Shown: positions 17,256-26,163, counted from the stretch's first letter. The stretch: DNA of 64,000 nucleotides from an uncultured Hungatella sp. (GCA_910579515.1 CAJTUV010000001.1:62127-126126), one strand, 5' to 3'. Made by a program: numbers and translations. The notes: generated by a model from the letters alone, not told the origin.

Positions 17256-18578
17256 ATGGGATTGGCTACATTTATAGGCGGCATTCACCCTTATGAGGGA
17301 AAAGAATTGTCCGAGAATCAGCCGATTGAAGTCCTGATGCCAAAGGGAGAGCTGGTTTATCCGTTGTCCCAGCATATCGGAGCGCCGGCAAAGCCTCTGG
17401 TGAAAAAGGGTGACCAAGTGCTTGTAGGGCAGAGAATTGGCGAGGCCGGCGGATTTGTTTCTGCCCACGTGATTTCTTCTGTATCCGGTACGGTAAAAGG
17501 GATTGAGAAACGGCTGACGGCAGGCGGAGCCATGGTTGAGAGCATCATTGTGGAAAATGACGGAGAGTATAAAACCATCGCAGGACTGGGAGAGGACAGA
17601 GACATTTCTTCCTTGTCCAAGCAGGATATTTTGGATATTGTTAAGGAAGCCGGTATAGTGGGACTGGGCGGAGCCGGATTCCCTACACACGTGAAACTGG
17701 CTCCAAAGGAGCCGGACAAGATTGAGTATGTGATTGTCAACGGTGCAGAGTGCGAGCCGTATCTGACTTCCGACTATCGGATTATGATGGAAGAGCCGGA
17801 GTCGGTGGTGGAAGGCTTAAAGGTGATTCTCAAGCTGTTTGATAATGCAAAGGGAATTATCGGCATTGAGAACAACAAGCCCGAGGCCATTAAAAAGATG
17901 ACGGAGCTGGTAAAAGATGAACCCAATATTCAGGTTCATACCCTTCTTACCAAGTATCCTCAGGGCGGTGAGCGTACCTTAATCTATGCCACTACCGGAA
18001 GGAAGATCAACTCTTCCATGCTTCCGGCGGACGTAGGATGCGTGGTGGATAACGTGGACACGGTGGCTTCTATTTATCGGGCCGTGTGCAAACAGACGCC
18101 TTTATTGAGAAAAATTATCACGGTTACAGGAGATGCCATTGCGAATCCTAAAAACTTCAGCGTTTTACTGGGAACCAATTATCAGGAGTTGGTGGAGGCG
18201 GCCGGTGGATTTAAGACAGAGCCTGAAAAGGTGATTTCCGGCGGTCCTATGATGGGCCAGGCATTGTTTGATTTATCCATTCCTGTGGCGAAGACTTCTT
18301 CTGCCTTAACCTGTCTTGGAAAGGATGCTGTGGCGGAATTAGAGCCTACGGCATGTATTCGCTGCGGACGCTGTGTTCAGGTGTGTCCGGGAAGAGTGGT
18401 GCCTCAGAAGATTATGAAGGCAGCAGAACGTCATGATTTGGAGGCTTTTGTAAAGTTGAACGGTATGGAATGCTGTGAGTGCGGCTGCTGCGCCTATATC
18501 TGCCCGGCCAGAAGGCCATTGACTCAGGCATTTAAAGAGATGCGGAAGGCTGTTGCAATGAGCCGCAAGAAAGCGTAG
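17256..18578 (+). CDS. rnfC: Rnf complex subunit RnfC
   Basis: This 440-residue subunit of the ferredoxin:NAD+ oxidoreductase carries the NADH/FMN-binding part and two [4Fe-4S] clusters on the cytoplasmic side. It has a Gly-rich nucleotide-binding region (GIVGLGGAGFPTHVKL near residue 134, then VIVNGAECEPYL) and two CxxCxxC clusters: CIRCGRCVQVCPG and CCECGCCAYICP. Length matches clostridial RnfC. It is the first gene of a tightly packed operon in the order C-D-G-E-A-B, standard for Clostridia. Confidence 0.95.
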   Translation: MGLATFIGGIHPYEGKELSENQPIEVLMPKGELVYPLSQHIGAPAKPLVKKGDQVLVGQRIGEAGGFVSAHVISSVSGTVKGIEKRLTAGGAMVESIIVENDGEYKTIAGLGEDRDISSLSKQDILDIVKEAGIVGLGGAGFPTHVKLAPKEPDKIEYVIVNGAECEPYLTSDYRIMMEEPESVVEGLKVILKLFDNAKGIIGIENNKPEAIKKMTELVKDEPNIQVHTLLTKYPQGGERTLIYATTGRKINSSMLPADVGCVVDNVDTVASIYRAVCKQTPLLRKIITVTGDAIANPKNFSVLLGTNYQELVEAAGGFKTEPEKVISGGPMMGQALFDLSIPVAKTSSALTCLGKDAVAELEPTACIRCGRCVQVCPGRVVPQKIMKAAERHDLEAFVKLNGMECCECGCCAYICPARRPLTQAFKEMRKAVAMSRKKA

Positions 18579-18589
18579 GAGGGTGGATT

Positions 18590-19522
18590 ATGGGTAAATT
18601 GTTGAATGTATCGTCATCGCCTCATGCAAGAAGCAATGTTCTGACCCAGAACCTGATGGGAGATGTGGTCATTGCCATGATTCCTGCAACGGTGTATGGC
18701 GTATATCAGTTTGGTTTAAAAGCGTTGTTGATTATTCTGGTGACGGTGGCAAGCTGTCTCCTCAGCGAATATGTATATGAAAGCCTGATGGGAAAGCCTA
18801 TCACGATAATGGATGGGAGCGCGTTAGTGACTGGTATGATTCTGGCTCTGAATATGCCGCCGGAGATTCCCCTTTGGATTCCATTTTTAGGCGGCGTCTT
18901 TGCCATCATTGTGGTGAAGCAGCTTTACGGCGGTTTGGGACAGAACTTTATGAATCCGGCGTTGGCAGCCAGATGTTTTCTTCTGATTTCCTTTGCCGGC
19001 TTTATGTCCAATTCCGCGTTTACGCTGGACGGCGTGTCTACTCCTACTCCTCTGGCTGTGATGAAGGCCGGAAAAGAAGTGGACCTGGCCGCTATGGTGA
19101 TCGGAAAGATTCCAGGAACCATTGGAGAGGTGTCTGTGATCGCTTTACTGATCGGCGCGGCGTATCTTTTGATTAAGAAGGTGATCAGCTGGCGGATTCC
19201 TGTGACTTATCTGGTTACCTTTGCAGTGTTTGTTCTTATTTTCGGAAAACACGACTTTGGTTATGTAATGGCCCAGCTTTGCGGCGGCGGTTTGATTTTC
19301 GGCGCCTTCTTCATGGCAACCGATTATGTGACAAGTCCTATTACACCAAAGGGACAGATTGTTTTCGGCGTTCTGTTGGGAATTCTCACTGGGGTGTTCC
19401 GTCTCTTCGGAGGCGCGCCAGAGGGTGTGTCTTATGCGATTATCATCAGCAATCTTCTGGTTCCGCTGATTGAGAAGGTGACCCTTCCCGTTGCATTTGG
19501 AAAGGAGGGCAAAAAAGCATGA
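18590..19522 (+). CDS. rnfD: Rnf complex subunit RnfD
   Basis: This 310-residue integral membrane subunit has eight or more hydrophobic segments and belongs to the NqrB/RnfD family, which carries a covalently bound FMN on a threonine. The expected flavinylation region is GVSTPTPLAV near residue 150. It forms part of the ion-translocating core. The start is 11 bases after rnfC, and its stop overlaps the rnfG start as ATGA. Confidence 0.93.
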   Translation: MGKLLNVSSSPHARSNVLTQNLMGDVVIAMIPATVYGVYQFGLKALLIILVTVASCLLSEYVYESLMGKPITIMDGSALVTGMILALNMPPEIPLWIPFLGGVFAIIVVKQLYGGLGQNFMNPALAARCFLLISFAGFMSNSAFTLDGVSTPTPLAVMKAGKEVDLAAMVIGKIPGTIGEVSVIALLIGAAYLLIKKVISWRIPVTYLVTFAVFVLIFGKHDFGYVMAQLCGGGLIFGAFFMATDYVTSPITPKGQIVFGVLLGILTGVFRLFGGAPEGVSYAIIISNLLVPLIEKVTLPVAFGKEGKKA

Positions 19523-20130
19523 GTAAAGGCGGATTTATGAAGGACGCTCTGATTCTCTTTCTGATTACCCTGGTTGCAGGGGCGTGTCTGGGCGGCGCTT
19601 ACGAGATTACAAAGGGACCTATCGAGGCGGCGGAGCTGGCTGCCAAAGAAGAGGCGTTCCGCACGGTTTTGGCGGATGCAGATTCTTTTAAGCTGGAGGA
19701 TTATGATGCGGCTATGGAAAAGGCCAACACAGATGCTCCAACCCTTAATTTTGGAAATGTTCAGGTAGACGACTGCGCTATCGGCGTAGATGCTTCTGGA
19801 AATCCAATGGGTTATGTGGTGACCTCCACTTCTAACGACGGATACGGCGGAGCGATTACGGTTTCTGTAGGTATTACCACAGAGGGAGAGGTAAAAGGAA
19901 TCGCCTTCTTGACTTTGACTGAGACTGCCGGTCTGGGAATGAACGCGGACACTCCTGATTGGAGGGGCCAGTTTGCAGACAAGACTGTGGAAAGCTTTAC
20001 CGTAACAAAGTCCGGCGCTTCTGCTGATAACGAGATTGACGCTATCGGAGGCGCTACCATTACATCCAACGCAGTTACAGGAGCGGTGAACCTTGCCCTT
20101 TATTTTGTAAATAACTGCGTGGCGCAGTAG
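19519..20130 (+). CDS. rnfG: Rnf complex subunit RnfG
   Basis: This 203-residue subunit has one N-terminal membrane anchor (LILFLITLVAGACLGGAY) and an extracytoplasmic FMN-binding domain. The flavinylation motif is GGATITSNAV near residue 179, where FMN is attached to Thr by ApbE in this family. No apbE gene lies in the window. The start overlaps the rnfD stop. Confidence 0.93.
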   Translation: MSKGGFMKDALILFLITLVAGACLGGAYEITKGPIEAAELAAKEEAFRTVLADADSFKLEDYDAAMEKANTDAPTLNFGNVQVDDCAIGVDASGNPMGYVVTSTSNDGYGGAITVSVGITTEGEVKGIAFLTLTETAGLGMNADTPDWRGQFADKTVESFTVTKSGASADNEIDAIGGATITSNAVTGAVNLALYFVNNCVAQ

Positions 20131-20142
20131 GAGGTGGGAAGT

Positions 20143-20934
20143 ATGAATAAATGTACGGAACGTTTATATAACGGCATTATCAAAGAAAATCCGACTTTTG
20201 TGCTGATGTTAGGTATGTGTCCGACTTTGGCCACCACCACGACTGCCATCAACGGTCTGGGTATGGGATTGACCACGACTGCCGTATTGATTTTTTCTAA
20301 TATTATTATTTCCTCTCTGCGGAAAATTATTCCCGACCGAGTGCGTATTCCGGCTTACATTGTAATCGTGGCCTCTCTGGTTACCATTGTACAGCTTCTT
20401 TTGAAGGCGTTTATTCCGAGTCTGGATAAGTCTCTTGGTATTTTTATTCCGCTGATTGTGGTAAACTGTATTATTTTGGGAAGGGCTGAGGCTTATGCTG
20501 CAAAGAATGGCCCTTTAGAGTCTGCGTTTGACGGCATCGGCATGGGACTTGGCTTTACAGTGGGTCTGACTGCGATTGCTGTTTTCCGTGAGATTTTAGG
20601 CGCTGGCGCTGTGTTTGGATTTGAGTTCATTCCAGAGGATTTTAGAATCAGCATCTTTGGTCTGGCTCCAGGCGCATTCTTTGTTTTGGCCGGTTTGACA
20701 GCTCTTCAGAACAAGTTCAAGATGCCTTGTGCAACCAACAAATCCGCACCGGAATCCGTGCTGGCCTGCGGCGGCAACTGTATGACCTGTACAGGTTCTG
20801 CCTGCATGGCAAATCATGCCACACTGGAGACAAGACGGCTTCAGGCTCAGGAGGATGCTTTGGCTGCTAAGAAAGCGGCTCTGGCTGAGCAGCAGAAGGA
20901 ACTGAGTGCAAAACTGGATAAGAAAGAGAATTAA
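20143..20934 (+). CDS. rnfE: Rnf complex subunit RnfE with extended cysteine-rich tail
   Basis: This 263-residue integral membrane subunit is of the NqrD/RnfE family, with about six hydrophobic segments within residues 20-190 and the conserved CPTLATTTTA region near residue 26. The ATG at 20143 is preferred over GTG at 20134, because AGGAGG at 20129-20134 would overlap the GTG. Beyond the usual fold there is a soluble tail from about residue 191 containing Cys 196, 209, 213, 216 and 221 and then a charged Ala/Lys/Glu-rich helix (residues 227-261) likely to be a coiled coil. The core role in ion-coupled electron transfer is firm; the tail's role is unknown. Confidence 0.92.
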   Translation: MNKCTERLYNGIIKENPTFVLMLGMCPTLATTTTAINGLGMGLTTTAVLIFSNIIISSLRKIIPDRVRIPAYIVIVASLVTIVQLLLKAFIPSLDKSLGIFIPLIVVNCIILGRAEAYAAKNGPLESAFDGIGMGLGFTVGLTAIAVFREILGAGAVFGFEFIPEDFRISIFGLAPGAFFVLAGLTALQNKFKMPCATNKSAPESVLACGGNCMTCTGSACMANHATLETRRLQAQEDALAAKKAALAEQQKELSAKLDKKEN

Positions 20935-20948
20935 GGAGGAGCGGGAAT

Positions 20949-21524
20949 ATGAAAGAATTGATTTTAGTAATCGTCAGCGCTGCCCTGGTCAATAACATTA
21001 TCTTAAGCCAGTTCCAGGGTCTCTGCCCGTTCCTGGGCGTATCGAAAAAAACAGATACGGCCACTGGCATGGGAGTAGCCGTTATCTTCGTTATTACGCT
21101 GGCTTCCCTTGTTACCAGCCTGATTTATAAGTTTGTTCTGGTACCAATGGATTTGACATATTTACAGACCATTGCCTTTATTCTGGTCATTGCGGCTCTT
21201 GTGCAGTTTGTGGAGATGTTTTTAAAGAAAAGTATGCCTTCCCTTTATCAGGCTCTGGGCGTTTTTCTTCCTCTTATCACTACCAACTGTGCGGTATTGG
21301 GCGCCGCCCTGACTAATGTGCAGAAGGGGTATGGAATTTTGCTCAGTATTTTTAACGGCATTGGAACTGCAGTAGGATTTACCATTGCCATTGTGCTTTT
21401 GGCAAGTATCCGCGAGAGTATTGAAGATAATGATATTCCGAATAACTTTAAGGGATCCCCGATTGTCCTGATCACTTCTGGTCTCATGGCGATTGCATTT
21501 ATGGGATTCGCCGGTCTTATTTAA
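20949..21524 (+). CDS. rnfA: Rnf complex subunit RnfA
   Basis: This 191-residue integral membrane subunit (NqrE/RnfA family) has six predicted membrane segments and the conserved NNIILSQFQGLCPFLGVSKK and TNCAVLGAAL stretches, whose cysteines are thought to hold an iron-sulfur centre between RnfA and RnfE. Length is typical. It begins 14 bases after rnfE. Confidence 0.95.
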   Translation: MKELILVIVSAALVNNIILSQFQGLCPFLGVSKKTDTATGMGVAVIFVITLASLVTSLIYKFVLVPMDLTYLQTIAFILVIAALVQFVEMFLKKSMPSLYQALGVFLPLITTNCAVLGAALTNVQKGYGILLSIFNGIGTAVGFTIAIVLLASIRESIEDNDIPNNFKGSPIVLITSGLMAIAFMGFAGLI

Positions 21525-21542
21525 GGAAGGAGGCTGCAACAT

Positions 21543-22328
21543 ATGATGGGATTAATTTTGGCAGCCGGAGTCATCGGTGCGATTGGTATCATTATCGGTG
21601 TGCTGCTTGGGATTGCCAGTGAGAAGTTTAAGGTAGAAGTAGACGAGAGAGAGATTTTGGTCCGTGCAGAGCTGCCGGGCAATAACTGCGGCGGATGCGG
21701 TTTTCCGGGCTGCGACGGTTTGGCCAACGCCATCGCCGCAGGAACGGCTCCAGTCAATGCCTGCCCTGTAGGCGGAGCGGCTGTGGCAGACAAGATTGCC
21801 GCTATCATGGGGGTGGAGAGCGGCCAGGCAGTAAAGAAGGTTGCCTTTGTAAAGTGTAAGGGAACCTGCGATAAGACCAGAGTTCAGTACAATTATTTTG
21901 GCATGGACGACTGTCGGAAGGTTTCTGTGGTACCTGGATCAGGAGAGAAGGCATGTACTTACGGATGTATGGGCTATGGCTCCTGTGTGAAGGCCTGCGC
22001 TTTTGACGCCATTCATATTGTGGACGGCGTAGCGGTGGTTGATAAGGAGAAATGTGTGGCCTGCGGCAAGTGCGTGGAGACCTGTCCAAACCATTTGATT
22101 GAGCTGGTTCCGTACGATGCCAAGCATCTGGTTCAGTGCTCTTCCCATGACAAGGGCAAGGACGTGAAGGCCAAATGCGACAATGGCTGTATTGGATGTA
22201 CGCTGTGTACCAAGCAGTGTGAATCTGCGGCGATTCATATGGACAACAATCTGGCTGTGATTGACTATGAGAAGTGTACGAACTGTGGGAAATGCGCGGC
22301 TAAGTGCCCTGCTAAGGTGATTTTGTAG
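21543..22328 (+). CDS. rnfB: Rnf complex subunit RnfB
   Basis: This 261-residue iron-sulfur subunit has one N-terminal membrane anchor, the Fe-S domain motif with Cys 49, 52, 57 and 74 (NNCGGCGFPGC, NACPVGG), and several ferredoxin-type clusters: CTYGCMGYGSCVKAC, CVACGKCVETCP, CIGCTLCTKQC and CTNCGKCAAKCP. It takes electrons from ferredoxin and feeds the membrane core. The ATG at 21543 (or the next codon at 21546) follows AAGGAGG. It is the last gene of the rnf operon. Confidence 0.95.
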   Translation: MMGLILAAGVIGAIGIIIGVLLGIASEKFKVEVDEREILVRAELPGNNCGGCGFPGCDGLANAIAAGTAPVNACPVGGAAVADKIAAIMGVESGQAVKKVAFVKCKGTCDKTRVQYNYFGMDDCRKVSVVPGSGEKACTYGCMGYGSCVKACAFDAIHIVDGVAVVDKEKCVACGKCVETCPNHLIELVPYDAKHLVQCSSHDKGKDVKAKCDNGCIGCTLCTKQCESAAIHMDNNLAVIDYEKCTNCGKCAAKCPAKVIL

Positions 22329-22351
22329 TGAGATAAAATTGACGATTTAAG

Positions 22352-22403
22352 AAAAAAGACAGGCGCCCTGCCTGATCGTGAGGCGGGGCGGCCTGTCTTT
22401 TTT
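22352..22403. terminator. Strong bidirectional terminator after rnfB
   Basis: A long GC-rich stem (AAAAAAGACAGGC pairing with GCCTGTCTTTTTT) with A and T tracts on both sides lies between the convergent rnfB and NusG-domain genes, so it can end transcripts from either strand. Confidence 0.85.
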
Positions 22404-22408
22404 ATGAT

Positions 22409-22765
22409 TTATTCTTCCTCTCCAACAATTTTTGCAATCACCAAATTAGGAAGGCAAACAATCATCTCACCAGATTGGCTGATTTCTCCTTGATAGATAC
22501 AGACCTTGTCAGGGCAGGTAGCCTCTGAGATGTGAACGCGCCCGTCCTTGATAATCAGAGTGTTGGTGCCGCCTTTATATCCTTGAATGACGATTTCTGT
22601 ATCTTTTTTTAAGTCCAGTTCTTCTATTACATGGCCATTTAAAGATACCTCCACAATGGCGGCCGGTTTTTGGTTTAAGATTCGATTGCCCAGATAGAAA
22701 CCGCCAGAAACGATGAGGATTGCGGCCACAAGAATCAAATCGCGGATTGTTTTTTTATTTTTCAT
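22409..22765 (-). CDS. NusG domain II-containing membrane-anchored protein
   Basis: This 118-residue protein has one N-terminal membrane segment (DLILVAAILIVSGGFYLG) and an exported NusG domain II-like fold (VSLNGHVIEELDLKK, IIKDGRVHISEATCPDKVC). A CPDKVC pair is conserved in the family. Its function is not established; such genes are often found near Rnf, FMN-binding and Gx transporter genes, as here. The ATG at 22765 follows GGAG. It is convergent with rnfB and shares its terminator. Confidence 0.8.
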   Translation of the reverse strand: MKNKKTIRDLILVAAILIVSGGFYLGNRILNQKPAAIVEVSLNGHVIEELDLKKDTEIVIQGYKGGTNTLIIKDGRVHISEATCPDKVCIYQGEISQSGEMIVCLPNLVIAKIVGEEE

Positions 22766-22888
22766 GCATAAAACTCCTGTGATGTTATTTTTCGAGGACT
22801 TCGTCTAATTTATCTGAACCAGATTCCTATGTATGTTTCATTTCTTTTGGATCAATTATATCATAAAAATTAGAAAAATATAGGGGTG

Positions 22889-22917
22889 TTGTCTTATTTT
22901 TTTTCGTATTGTATGAT
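22889..22917 (+). promoter_or_regulatory. Predicted promoter for the DUF5722-like gene
   Basis: TTGTCT (22889-22894) and TATGAT (22912-22917) with a 17-base spacer, 42 bases before the ATG at 22959. Confidence 0.5.
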
Positions 22918-22958
22918 AGAATAGAGATAGAGGCTGTGGAAACGAATGGGAGGATGAA

Positions 22959-24662
22959 ATGAGAAAGAGAAAGCAACTGGGAAAAACTCTGCCCTGGATC
23001 GCTTTAATTATGGTTCTGTTTTTGGCCTGTTTTCATATGGACGAGGCTTTTGCGTCTACAATGGAAGAAAGCGTACAATTTACGTCAGAGGCGGCAGGCA
23101 GGGCTGATTTGCAATGCCGGATAGAAGGAAACCGTATTGTTATTCAAGGAAATGTGACAGAGGACAGGCAGACATTAGGAGGCTCTGACAGTTGGCTGTA
23201 CCTGTTTGAACTGCAGCCGTATGAGGAGGGCATAGGGATTCGGAAGGACTATGCAGCCAGAATTGGCCGGGAATCTTCTATTTTGATTTCTTTGCCGCTT
23301 GGTTCGAAAGCGGATCAGGATAAACGGTATTCCAGTTTTGTGCTTGCGGCGTTTGACGGAAATATCTATCATACGATATCGAATCGAGCTTACGTTTCAA
23401 ACCCAGAAGTGTTAGCAGGCAATCAAAAACCATATAAAGAGCCTGGGTCTAAAAAAGGGCTGCTTCTGGACGGGGATATGCTTTCGGACGCTCTGGAATT
23501 AGGCGTCAGGAACGTATCAGTAAATATGACGTTCAACCAGCTTATAGGGGAAGGAATCGACTATCCATATGGAGGGAAAATCTATCATTTCCGTAAAGAA
23601 GTTATCCAGGAATATGATAAAAAAATTTCAGCTCTTACGGATCATGGCATTTCTGTCACAGCCATTCTTTTAAATGGATGGAATGATTCATTGCCTCAGC
23701 TTATGCCTCCAGGAGTGAGTAAGAATGATTATGCGAATTACTATATGTTTCATGCCTCTACAGAAGAGGGAACAGACGCTTTAAAGGCTCTGGCTTCTTT
23801 TCTTGCAACGCGTTATTCTGGAGAAGATGGCTCCAAAGGAAAAATTTCCAACTGGATTATTGGAAATGAGATAAACGACCAGGTTTGGAATTACATAGGG
23901 CCAAAGGAATTGGAAGCATATGTGAGAGAGTATGTAAAGAGCTTTCGTATTTTTTATACAGCCATAAAAAGCGTCAGCAGCAGCGATCGTTTATTTTTTT
24001 CCACGAATTTTTATTGGAATGAGAAGAATCCAACGAATCTGAATTATTCTGCCAGAGACGTGATTGACAAGTTTGCGGCTATATCCCGGGAGGGAGGAGA
24101 TATGGACTGGAATCTGGCGTATCATCCGTATGCATACCCATTGTCAGAACCGGAGTTTTGGGATGACAGGGAAGGGGGATATGTGACAGACAGCCCAGAC
24201 TCTTATATTGTAAACTTTGAAAATCTCAGAGTATTGACCGATTATTTCCACCGTTCGGAGCTATTGACACGAGACAAAGCGATACGGCATATTATTTTGT
24301 CTGAACAGGGCTTTACTTCTCAGAGTCCTGCCAGGGGAGAGGTGCAGAGTCTTCAGGCGGCGGCGCTTGCCTATGCCTATTATATTGCGGACAGCAATCC
24401 ATTGATTGACGTCATGTTGTATCACCGCCAGGTGGACCATGCCATCGAAGCTAACGCTTATGCGGCGGTAGGGTTGTGGAAATGCGATATGAATGTTTCG
24501 TCCCCTTTTGAGGCAGTTGAAAGGAAAATGGCCTGGCATGTTTATAAAGAGATTGACAAGGAATCCTCTTTGGAGACCACAAAATTTGCAAAGGAGATTC
24601 TTGGGATTGAAAAGTGGTCAGAAGTGATTTCGGATTTTAAGTGGGCGGAATATGAATCGTAG
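22959..24662 (+). CDS. Secreted DUF5722-like (putative glycoside hydrolase-fold) protein
   Basis: This 567-residue protein has a signal peptide (LPWIALIMVLFLACFH, cleaved near residue 32). Residues about 40-150 form a beta-rich domain. From about 165 onward it resembles the DUF5722 family, a putative TIM-barrel glycosidase: GVRNVSVNMTFNQL, a NWIIGNEIND segment (Asn-Glu as in GH acid/base motifs), WNLAYHPYAYP, and IILSEQGFTSQ with a possible nucleophile Glu. The two Glu residues (NEI and SEQGF) are placed as in clan GH-A retaining enzymes, which is inference. Substrate unknown. Confidence 0.65.
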   Translation: MRKRKQLGKTLPWIALIMVLFLACFHMDEAFASTMEESVQFTSEAAGRADLQCRIEGNRIVIQGNVTEDRQTLGGSDSWLYLFELQPYEEGIGIRKDYAARIGRESSILISLPLGSKADQDKRYSSFVLAAFDGNIYHTISNRAYVSNPEVLAGNQKPYKEPGSKKGLLLDGDMLSDALELGVRNVSVNMTFNQLIGEGIDYPYGGKIYHFRKEVIQEYDKKISALTDHGISVTAILLNGWNDSLPQLMPPGVSKNDYANYYMFHASTEEGTDALKALASFLATRYSGEDGSKGKISNWIIGNEINDQVWNYIGPKELEAYVREYVKSFRIFYTAIKSVSSSDRLFFSTNFYWNEKNPTNLNYSARDVIDKFAAISREGGDMDWNLAYHPYAYPLSEPEFWDDREGGYVTDSPDSYIVNFENLRVLTDYFHRSELLTRDKAIRHIILSEQGFTSQSPARGEVQSLQAAALAYAYYIADSNPLIDVMLYHRQVDHAIEANAYAAVGLWKCDMNVSSPFEAVERKMAWHVYKEIDKESSLETTKFAKEILGIEKWSEVISDFKWAEYES

Positions 24663-24723
24663 CAGGAGGTTTTCAGGTTTTTTGGAAACAGCATAAAAAG
24701 GAGGACTGGAAGAAAAATAGAGA

Positions 24724-24752
24724 TTGAAGTACTGGTATGAATGTGATAGAAT
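24724..24752 (+). promoter_or_regulatory. Predicted promoter for the tandem FMN-binding protein
   Basis: TTGAAG (24724-24729) and TAGAAT (24747-24752) with a 17-base spacer, upstream of the ATG at 24799. Confidence 0.5.
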
Positions 24753-24798
24753 ATTTTCAGAAAAAAGAATCGCTACTAAATAAAAGGAGTGCAAAATT

Positions 24799-25521
24799 AT
24801 GACACAAAAGGAGAAGGGATACGTAGGACTGGGGGTTATGCTGGTACTGGCAGTTGGTACAGTTTTAGGCTCTGACCCCTTATATAAGGCTGTTGACGCT
24901 ATAGGAGCAGAGAAGGTAAGTTACACTGCAGGCACTTACACAGGAACAGCCCAGGGATTTGGCGGACCTGTGGAGGCCAAGGTGACTGTATCGGAATCTG
25001 GAATTGAATCCGTGGAGCTAAAAGGCGACAGTGAGACGCCGGAGTTAGGCGGCGAGGCTCTTAAAAAGCTGGCCCCTGCATTTGCCGAGGCAAACTCTTC
25101 AAAAGTGGATGCGGTAGCAGGCTGTACTGTTTCCAGCGATGCGGCTATGAATGCGGTTCAACAGGCCTTGGATCAGGCTTCCGGTAAGAGCGGCGCGCCT
25201 GCGGCTTCTGCACAGACCGAGGATAAAGCCGACAGTGCAAAAGGAGGGGCTTCTTCTTACACTGCTGGAACTTATGAAGGAACAGGGACAGGCTTTAACG
25301 GCGAGATTAAGGCTGTGGTCACTGTTGGGAGCTCAGGAATTGAAAAGGTGGAACTGACCGGTGACGGCGAGACTCCAGAATTAGGCGGCGAGGCTCTTAA
25401 GAAGCTTTCCAACGCCTTTGTAGAGGCGCAGTCCTCCTCTGTTGACGCCGTTTCAGGAAGCACGATTACCAGCAAGGGAGCCATGGAGGCCGTTCAGGCA
25501 GCTTTAGATCAGGCTCAGTAG
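24799..25521 (+). CDS. Membrane-anchored protein with two tandem FMN-binding domains
   Basis: This 240-residue protein has an N-terminal hydrophobic anchor (residues about 8-24) and two FMN_bind domains, residues 42-127 and 153-240, joined by a low-complexity Ala/Ser/Lys linker. Each half repeats TAGTY, GETPELGGEALKKL or its close variant, and VDAV. The second has VSGSTITS, close to the ApbE flavinylation consensus (acceptor Thr 222); the first has VAGCTVSS, where Ser-Gly-Ala/Ser is changed to Ala-Gly-Cys. It probably carries covalent flavin outside the membrane and takes part in extracytoplasmic electron transfer. A Gx transporter gene follows. Confidence 0.85.
   Translation: MTQKEKGYVGLGVMLVLAVGTVLGSDPLYKAVDAIGAEKVSYTAGTYTGTAQGFGGPVEAKVTVSESGIESVELKGDSETPELGGEALKKLAPAFAEANSSKVDAVAGCTVSSDAAMNAVQQALDQASGKSGAPAASAQTEDKADSAKGGASSYTAGTYEGTGTGFNGEIKAVVTVGSSGIEKVELTGDGETPELGGEALKKLSNAFVEAQSSSVDAVSGSTITSKGAMEAVQAALDQAQ
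24922..25518 (+). repeat. Internal duplication of the FMN-binding domain
   Basis: Bases 24922-25179 and 25255-25518 encode the same domain twice. The stretch encoding ELGGEALKKL is nearly identical in DNA in both copies, which points to a fairly recent duplication. Confidence 0.8.
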
Positions 25522-25568
25522 TGCTCAGAGGCGACAAAAAGGCCCGGCAGTTATGCAAAATGAAACCT

Positions 25569-25602
25569 GGAGGGTGTTGTCTTAAGTCAACACCTTCCTT
25601 TT
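25569..25602 (+). terminator. Terminator or attenuator hairpin before the Gx transporter
   Basis: An 11-bp stem with one G-U pair (GGAGGGTGTTG with CAACACCTTCC), an 8-base loop and four T residues. It sits between two genes in the same direction, so some readthrough into the transporter gene is likely. Confidence 0.65.
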
Positions 25603-25618
25603 GGTTGCAGGAGGATTT

Positions 25619-26134
25619 ATGGATTCAGGGAGAACAGTTGCTCAGAGGGTGGCGGCTTATGGGATGTTGATTGGATTGGCCTGTATTTTCAGCTATGTGG
25701 AGGCCATGATTCCTCTTCCTATCCCAGTTCCGGGAGTAAAATTGGGGTTGGCCAACTTGGTGATTATCGTGGGATTATACACCATAGGAATCAAGGGCAC
25801 AGTGGCCGTGTCCTTGATTCGGATTGTGTTTGTGGGATTTACTTTTGGAAATGCCTCCAGTATGATTTATGGATTGGCGGGGGGGATGGTAAGCCTGCTT
25901 CTTATGATATTGTTTCAGAAGCTTAACTGGTTCAGCCAGGTAGGTGTCAGCATTATTGGCGGCATTGGCCATAATATCGGACAGTTGTCTGTGGCGGCGT
26001 TGATTACCCAGACGGCAGGGGTATTTTATTATCTTCCTTTTTTGATGGCAGCCGGAGTGGTGGCAGGAGCTTTAATCGGACTTCTTGGCGGGCTGGTGAC
26101 AGAGCGGGTTCAAAAGGTTATGAAAAAGATATAA
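25619..26134 (+). CDS. Gx transporter family protein (heptaprenyl diphosphate synthase component I-like)
   Basis: This 171-residue membrane protein has about five hydrophobic segments and the GVKLGLANLVIIVGLY stretch typical of the Gx/ECF-S-like family often annotated as heptaprenyl diphosphate synthase component I. It is a likely substrate-binding membrane component; no energy-coupling ATPase is nearby. The ATG at 25619 is chosen because AGGAGG lies at 25609-25614. Co-location with FMN-binding and NusG-II proteins is a recurrent arrangement in Clostridia. Confidence 0.75.
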   Translation: MDSGRTVAQRVAAYGMLIGLACIFSYVEAMIPLPIPVPGVKLGLANLVIIVGLYTIGIKGTVAVSLIRIVFVGFTFGNASSMIYGLAGGMVSLLLMILFQKLNWFSQVGVSIIGGIGHNIGQLSVAALITQTAGVFYYLPFLMAAGVVAGALIGLLGGLVTERVQKVMKKI

Positions 26135-26163
26135 ATAACAATCAAGGGGAAAGGGGAGTCATT

